Assembly (NCBI GenBank): GCA_046545795.1
Contig: JBKGZD010000128.1
Location: 1-7,332 of the forward strand
Length of the DNA: 7,332 bases
Direction: 5' to 3'
DNA from: JAGXLC01 sp046545795
Lineage (GTDB): Bacteria; Bacteroidota; Bacteroidia; Bacteroidales; UBA12077
A model generated the notes under the pieces. The model was given only the letters and a program-made list of their open reading frames with translations, searched no databases and was not told where the DNA came from. Shown here one piece after another: positions 5,072-7,332 of this stretch. A program made the position numbers and the translations under genes. Each line of letters opens with the position of its first letter. The first letter of the stretch is position 1.

Positions 5072-6238
5072 ATGAAATACAGACTTATTATTATCGTGCT
5101 TTTAGTCACTTTTATGTCATGTGGCAGGCAAAACAGATTCAAAATAGAAGGCAAATTCGATGAACATGACACTACGATGGTTTACTTAAAAGAAACCAAT
5201 GTAAGTCAGCCTGCTGTTGTAGATTCAGCCAGGACAAACCGTTCGGGTGAATTTAAATTCAAAGGAACACTGGAATACCCCAAATTTTACCAGGTTGCTG
5301 TGGGGGATAATAATTTTATAAATGTCCTTGTTGCCCCAGGTGAAAAGGTTCAACTCAATGCACCGGAAGACAGGTTAACAGAATACTCCATACAGGGTTC
5401 ACAAGGCTCTGAGAAAGTGAAGACTCTTGATGACAGATTGCGAAGGACTAAAAGAAATCTGGATTCCCTTGAAAAAATGTACCAGCAAAAGGAGGCTCTT
5501 AATGCCCCTGAAGACACACTTGAAAAAATTGATCAGCAATACAGGGATATTATAAACCGAAACCGCGATTCATCAATTGCTTTTGTCGTTAACAACCTAA
5601 GTTCCCTGGCAAGTATTATGGCGCTTTACCAAAAAGTAAATCCCGATACATACATACTTTATAAAAATCAGGATCTACAATATATTAAAATCGTTTCAGA
5701 TTCATTAAAAGACAAATACCCTGAATCACAACATGTTAAAGCCTTGCTGGCAAATAAAGAGAATTTAATGGAGCAATACCATAGCATGAACTTAGATCGT
5801 CAGATACAAGCGGCAAGCGAAAAGGTGAATTACCAGATTCCTGATATTAGTCTGCCTGATATGAGCGGGGATACTGTCAATTTGCATAGCATAGAGGAAC
5901 CTATGATTCTGTTAAGCTTTTGGACTGCTTCAGATAAAGGAGCCATCCAGCGCAATTTAGAGCTGAAAAAGTTATACAACAGGTATCATAATAAAGGATT
6001 TGAAATATACCAGGTTTCGTTAGATGAGGATAAGCAATTATGGAGACAGGCAGTCAGGTTTGATGAACTCCCCTGGGTTAATGTCAATACTACTGAAGGT
6101 GGCGCTGATTATTCGGTAAGAATATATAATGTTAAATCGTTACCAACAGAATACCTGATAAACCGAAACAGGGAAATTATAAAAAGAAACCCGGATATTA
6201 GCCAAATAAAAAGACATTTGTCAATTGCTTTAGACTAA
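5072..6238 (+). CDS. TlpA-like lipoprotein paralogue lacking the redox cysteines
   Basis: A 388-residue paralogue of the protein encoded just upstream, with the same length and domain order. It has a signal peptide with lipobox FMSC (C17), a DUF4369-like beta domain (about 21-108), a charged helical middle (about 112-245, with SLASIMALYQ at 178-187) and a thioredoxin-like C-terminal domain (about 253-388). Matching landmarks are IPDISLPDMSGDTVNLHS (256-273) and KGFEIYQVSLD (308-318). The redox centre is not conserved: the W-C-K-P-C positions read S-D-K-G-A (287-291), and no cysteine other than C17 exists in the protein. The cis-Pro remains (SLPTEY, 356-361). It cannot do dithiol chemistry and is more likely a scaffold, chaperone or binding protein. 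The stop lies 10 nt before lpxH, so it is probably the first gene of that operon. Confidence 0.9.
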   Translation: MKYRLIIIVLLVTFMSCGRQNRFKIEGKFDEHDTTMVYLKETNVSQPAVVDSARTNRSGEFKFKGTLEYPKFYQVAVGDNNFINVLVAPGEKVQLNAPEDRLTEYSIQGSQGSEKVKTLDDRLRRTKRNLDSLEKMYQQKEALNAPEDTLEKIDQQYRDIINRNRDSSIAFVVNNLSSLASIMALYQKVNPDTYILYKNQDLQYIKIVSDSLKDKYPESQHVKALLANKENLMEQYHSMNLDRQIQAASEKVNYQIPDISLPDMSGDTVNLHSIEEPMILLSFWTASDKGAIQRNLELKKLYNRYHNKGFEIYQVSLDEDKQLWRQAVRFDELPWVNVNTTEGGADYSVRIYNVKSLPTEYLINRNREIIKRNPDISQIKRHLSIALD

Positions 6239-6248
6239 AAGAAAACTA

Positions 6249-7001
6249 TTGGAGACAAACAAAAACATATATTTTGCTTCCGATTTTCATTTGGGGGCTC
6301 CGAACCACAAAGAAAGTTTGGTAAGAGAAAAACTTGTTGTTGAATGGATGGACCAGATTAAAAACAAGGCGGAGGCTCTTTTCCTGGTTGGAGACATATT
6401 CGATTTCTGGTTTGAATACAAAAGAGCTGTACCTCAGGGATTTGTTCGCTTCTTAGGTAAAGTTGCAGAGTTCACTGATGCGGGAATAAAGGTACATTTC
6501 TTCCCGGGGAATCATGATATGTGGATGTTTAAATACCTTCAATCCGAGACAGGAATGATAGTCCATAAGGATACCTATGTGACCGAAATAAATGAAAAAA
6601 AGTTTTTTATAAACCACGGTGATGGACTAGGGCCAGGGGACACAACTTATAAATTCCTGAAAAAAATCTTCAGGAACAAAATTTCTCAGTGGCTATTTGG
6701 CAAAATTCATCCGGATATTGGCATATGGATAGCCAGGAAATGGTCTCACAGCAGCAGAATAGCAAATGGTGAACCCAGAGAATTCCGGGGAGAAGAGAAT
6801 GAAATGCTTGCTCAATATGCCCGTGAGATACTTGAAATCAACTTTTTTCATTATTTTGTATTTGGACACAGGCATACACCAATAGATTATCAGCTCACAA
6901 ATGAATCCAGGTATATTAATTTAGGTGACTGGATTCAACACTTTACATATGCTGTCTTTGATGGAGAAGATATGCATTTAAAGTATTTCTCAAGAGGATA
7001 A
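6249..7001 (+). CDS. lpxH: UDP-2,3-diacylglucosamine diphosphatase (LpxH-type metallophosphoesterase)
   Basis: Hydrolyses UDP-2,3-diacylglucosamine to lipid X (2,3-diacylglucosamine 1-phosphate) and UMP on the cytoplasmic face of the inner membrane, the fourth step of lipid A synthesis. The 250-residue protein carries the full calcineurin-like metal-binding set in order: DFHLG (12-16; D12, H14), GDIFDFW (48-54; D49), GNHD (87-90), HGDG (123-126) and GHRHTP (206-211). GNHD replaces the GNRD of proteobacterial LpxH, so a related phosphodiesterase is the main alternative. The aromatic, basic insert about 135-175 (FLKKIFRNK, WIARKW) fits the membrane-associated cap of LpxH. The start is TTG at 6249; no in-frame ATG precedes the first metal motif. 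It lies 10 nt after the second TlpA-like gene and 15 nt before dgkA, suggesting one operon. Confidence 0.85.
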   Translation: METNKNIYFASDFHLGAPNHKESLVREKLVVEWMDQIKNKAEALFLVGDIFDFWFEYKRAVPQGFVRFLGKVAEFTDAGIKVHFFPGNHDMWMFKYLQSETGMIVHKDTYVTEINEKKFFINHGDGLGPGDTTYKFLKKIFRNKISQWLFGKIHPDIGIWIARKWSHSSRIANGEPREFRGEENEMLAQYAREILEINFFHYFVFGHRHTPIDYQLTNESRYINLGDWIQHFTYAVFDGEDMHLKYFSRG

Positions 7002-7016
7002 TCAGCAAATATTTAA

Positions 7017-7332
7017 ATGATGAATTTCACCAGGAAATTAAGAAATGCATTTAGAGGTCTGGCATACTTTTTCAAGTACGTGTCCAATGCAAAAATCCAC
7101 CTGGTAATTATGGTGCTGGTAATAGCAGCAGGATTTCTTTTTTCTGTGAGTCGCCAGGAATGGATTGCTATAATACTCTGCATTGGTGGCGTATTTGCTG
7201 CAGAAATATTTAATACAGCAATAGAACTGCTGGGCGACCTCTACAGCACGGAAGAAAACAGCAAGATCAAAAATGCCAAGGATTCAGGAGCCGGTGCGGT
7301 TTTACTAATGGCAATCATTTCCGTAATAGTAG
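7017..7332 (+). CDS. dgkA: DgkA-family lipid kinase, 3' end beyond the window
   Basis: A small integral membrane kinase of the diacylglycerol/undecaprenol kinase family, which phosphorylates a lipid alcohol with ATP in the inner membrane. The 105 residues visible cover most of a protein usually about 115-125 long; no stop occurs before the window edge. The N-terminus has the amphipathic RNAFRGLAYFFK segment (9-20). Hydrophobic helices lie at about 28-43, 48-68 and from 92 on. The signature AAEIFNTAIELLGDL (61-75) carries E63, N66 and E70, equivalent to E69, N72 and E76 of E. coli DgkA, and KDSGAGAVLL (88-97) matches the KDxxxxAVL motif. Whether the substrate is diacylglycerol or undecaprenol cannot be told. 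Tandem ATGs (7017, 7020) give two possible starts differing by one residue. It starts 15 nt after lpxH and is probably co-transcribed with it. Confidence 0.93.
   Translation, partial: MMNFTRKLRNAFRGLAYFFKYVSNAKIHLVIMVLVIAAGFLFSVSRQEWIAIILCIGGVFAAEIFNTAIELLGDLYSTEENSKIKNAKDSGAGAVLLMAIISVIV

Overview
The window looks like chromosome from a member of the Bacteroidota, possibly Cytophagales-like, though I cannot place it below phylum. The evidence is an AT-rich genome, several matches to the Bacteroidota -7 promoter element (TAnnTTTG, twice as TATCTTTG), four probable lipoproteins, paired lipoproteins of the DUF4369 + TlpA-thioredoxin type typical of this phylum, and short hypothetical proteins with tails I associate with it. 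Most genes are housekeeping or cell-envelope genes. I see no CRISPR array, phage module, rRNA, tRNA or recognisable transposase.

Layout. Bases 1-212 have no confident gene. The first 120 bases are about 51% G+C, clearly richer than what follows, and carry a partial minus-strand reading frame I cannot identify plus several small inverted repeats. Bases 213-1090 (minus) are a greA-HIT operon, with GreA first and the HIT-family hydrolase second. Its leader (1091-1259) holds a good promoter followed at once by an 18-bp perfect hairpin and a U-rich stretch. Bases 1260-2091 (minus) are a two-gene operon of unknown function: a small basic lipoprotein, then a one-helix membrane protein. It is driven by the best promoter in the window (TTTG-N20-TATCTTTG), which overlaps the start of a divergent plus-strand gene for a Rieske-fold lipoprotein (2194-2634). 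That gene converges on ribF (2631-3575, minus), and the two stop codons interlock in one TTAA.

A divergent promoter region (3576-3770) separates ribF from two tandem plus-strand genes, each of 388 codons, for DUF4369/TlpA-like lipoproteins (3771-4937 and 5072-6238). The first has an intact WCKPC redox centre; in the second both redox cysteines are gone. A strong intrinsic terminator and a new promoter element lie between them. An LpxH-type UDP-2,3-diacylglucosamine hydrolase (6249-7001) follows, then the start of a DgkA-family lipid kinase (7017 to the window edge). The spacing suggests one operon from the second TlpA-like gene through lpxH to dgkA.

Together the right half concerns the envelope: periplasmic thiol chemistry or scaffolding, lipid A synthesis, and recycling of a membrane lipid alcohol. 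The left half concerns transcript cleavage, nucleotide hydrolysis and flavin cofactor synthesis. The items most worth a second look are the greA leader hairpin, the Rieske protein with Cys in place of its second His ligand, and the cysteine-free TlpA paralogue.
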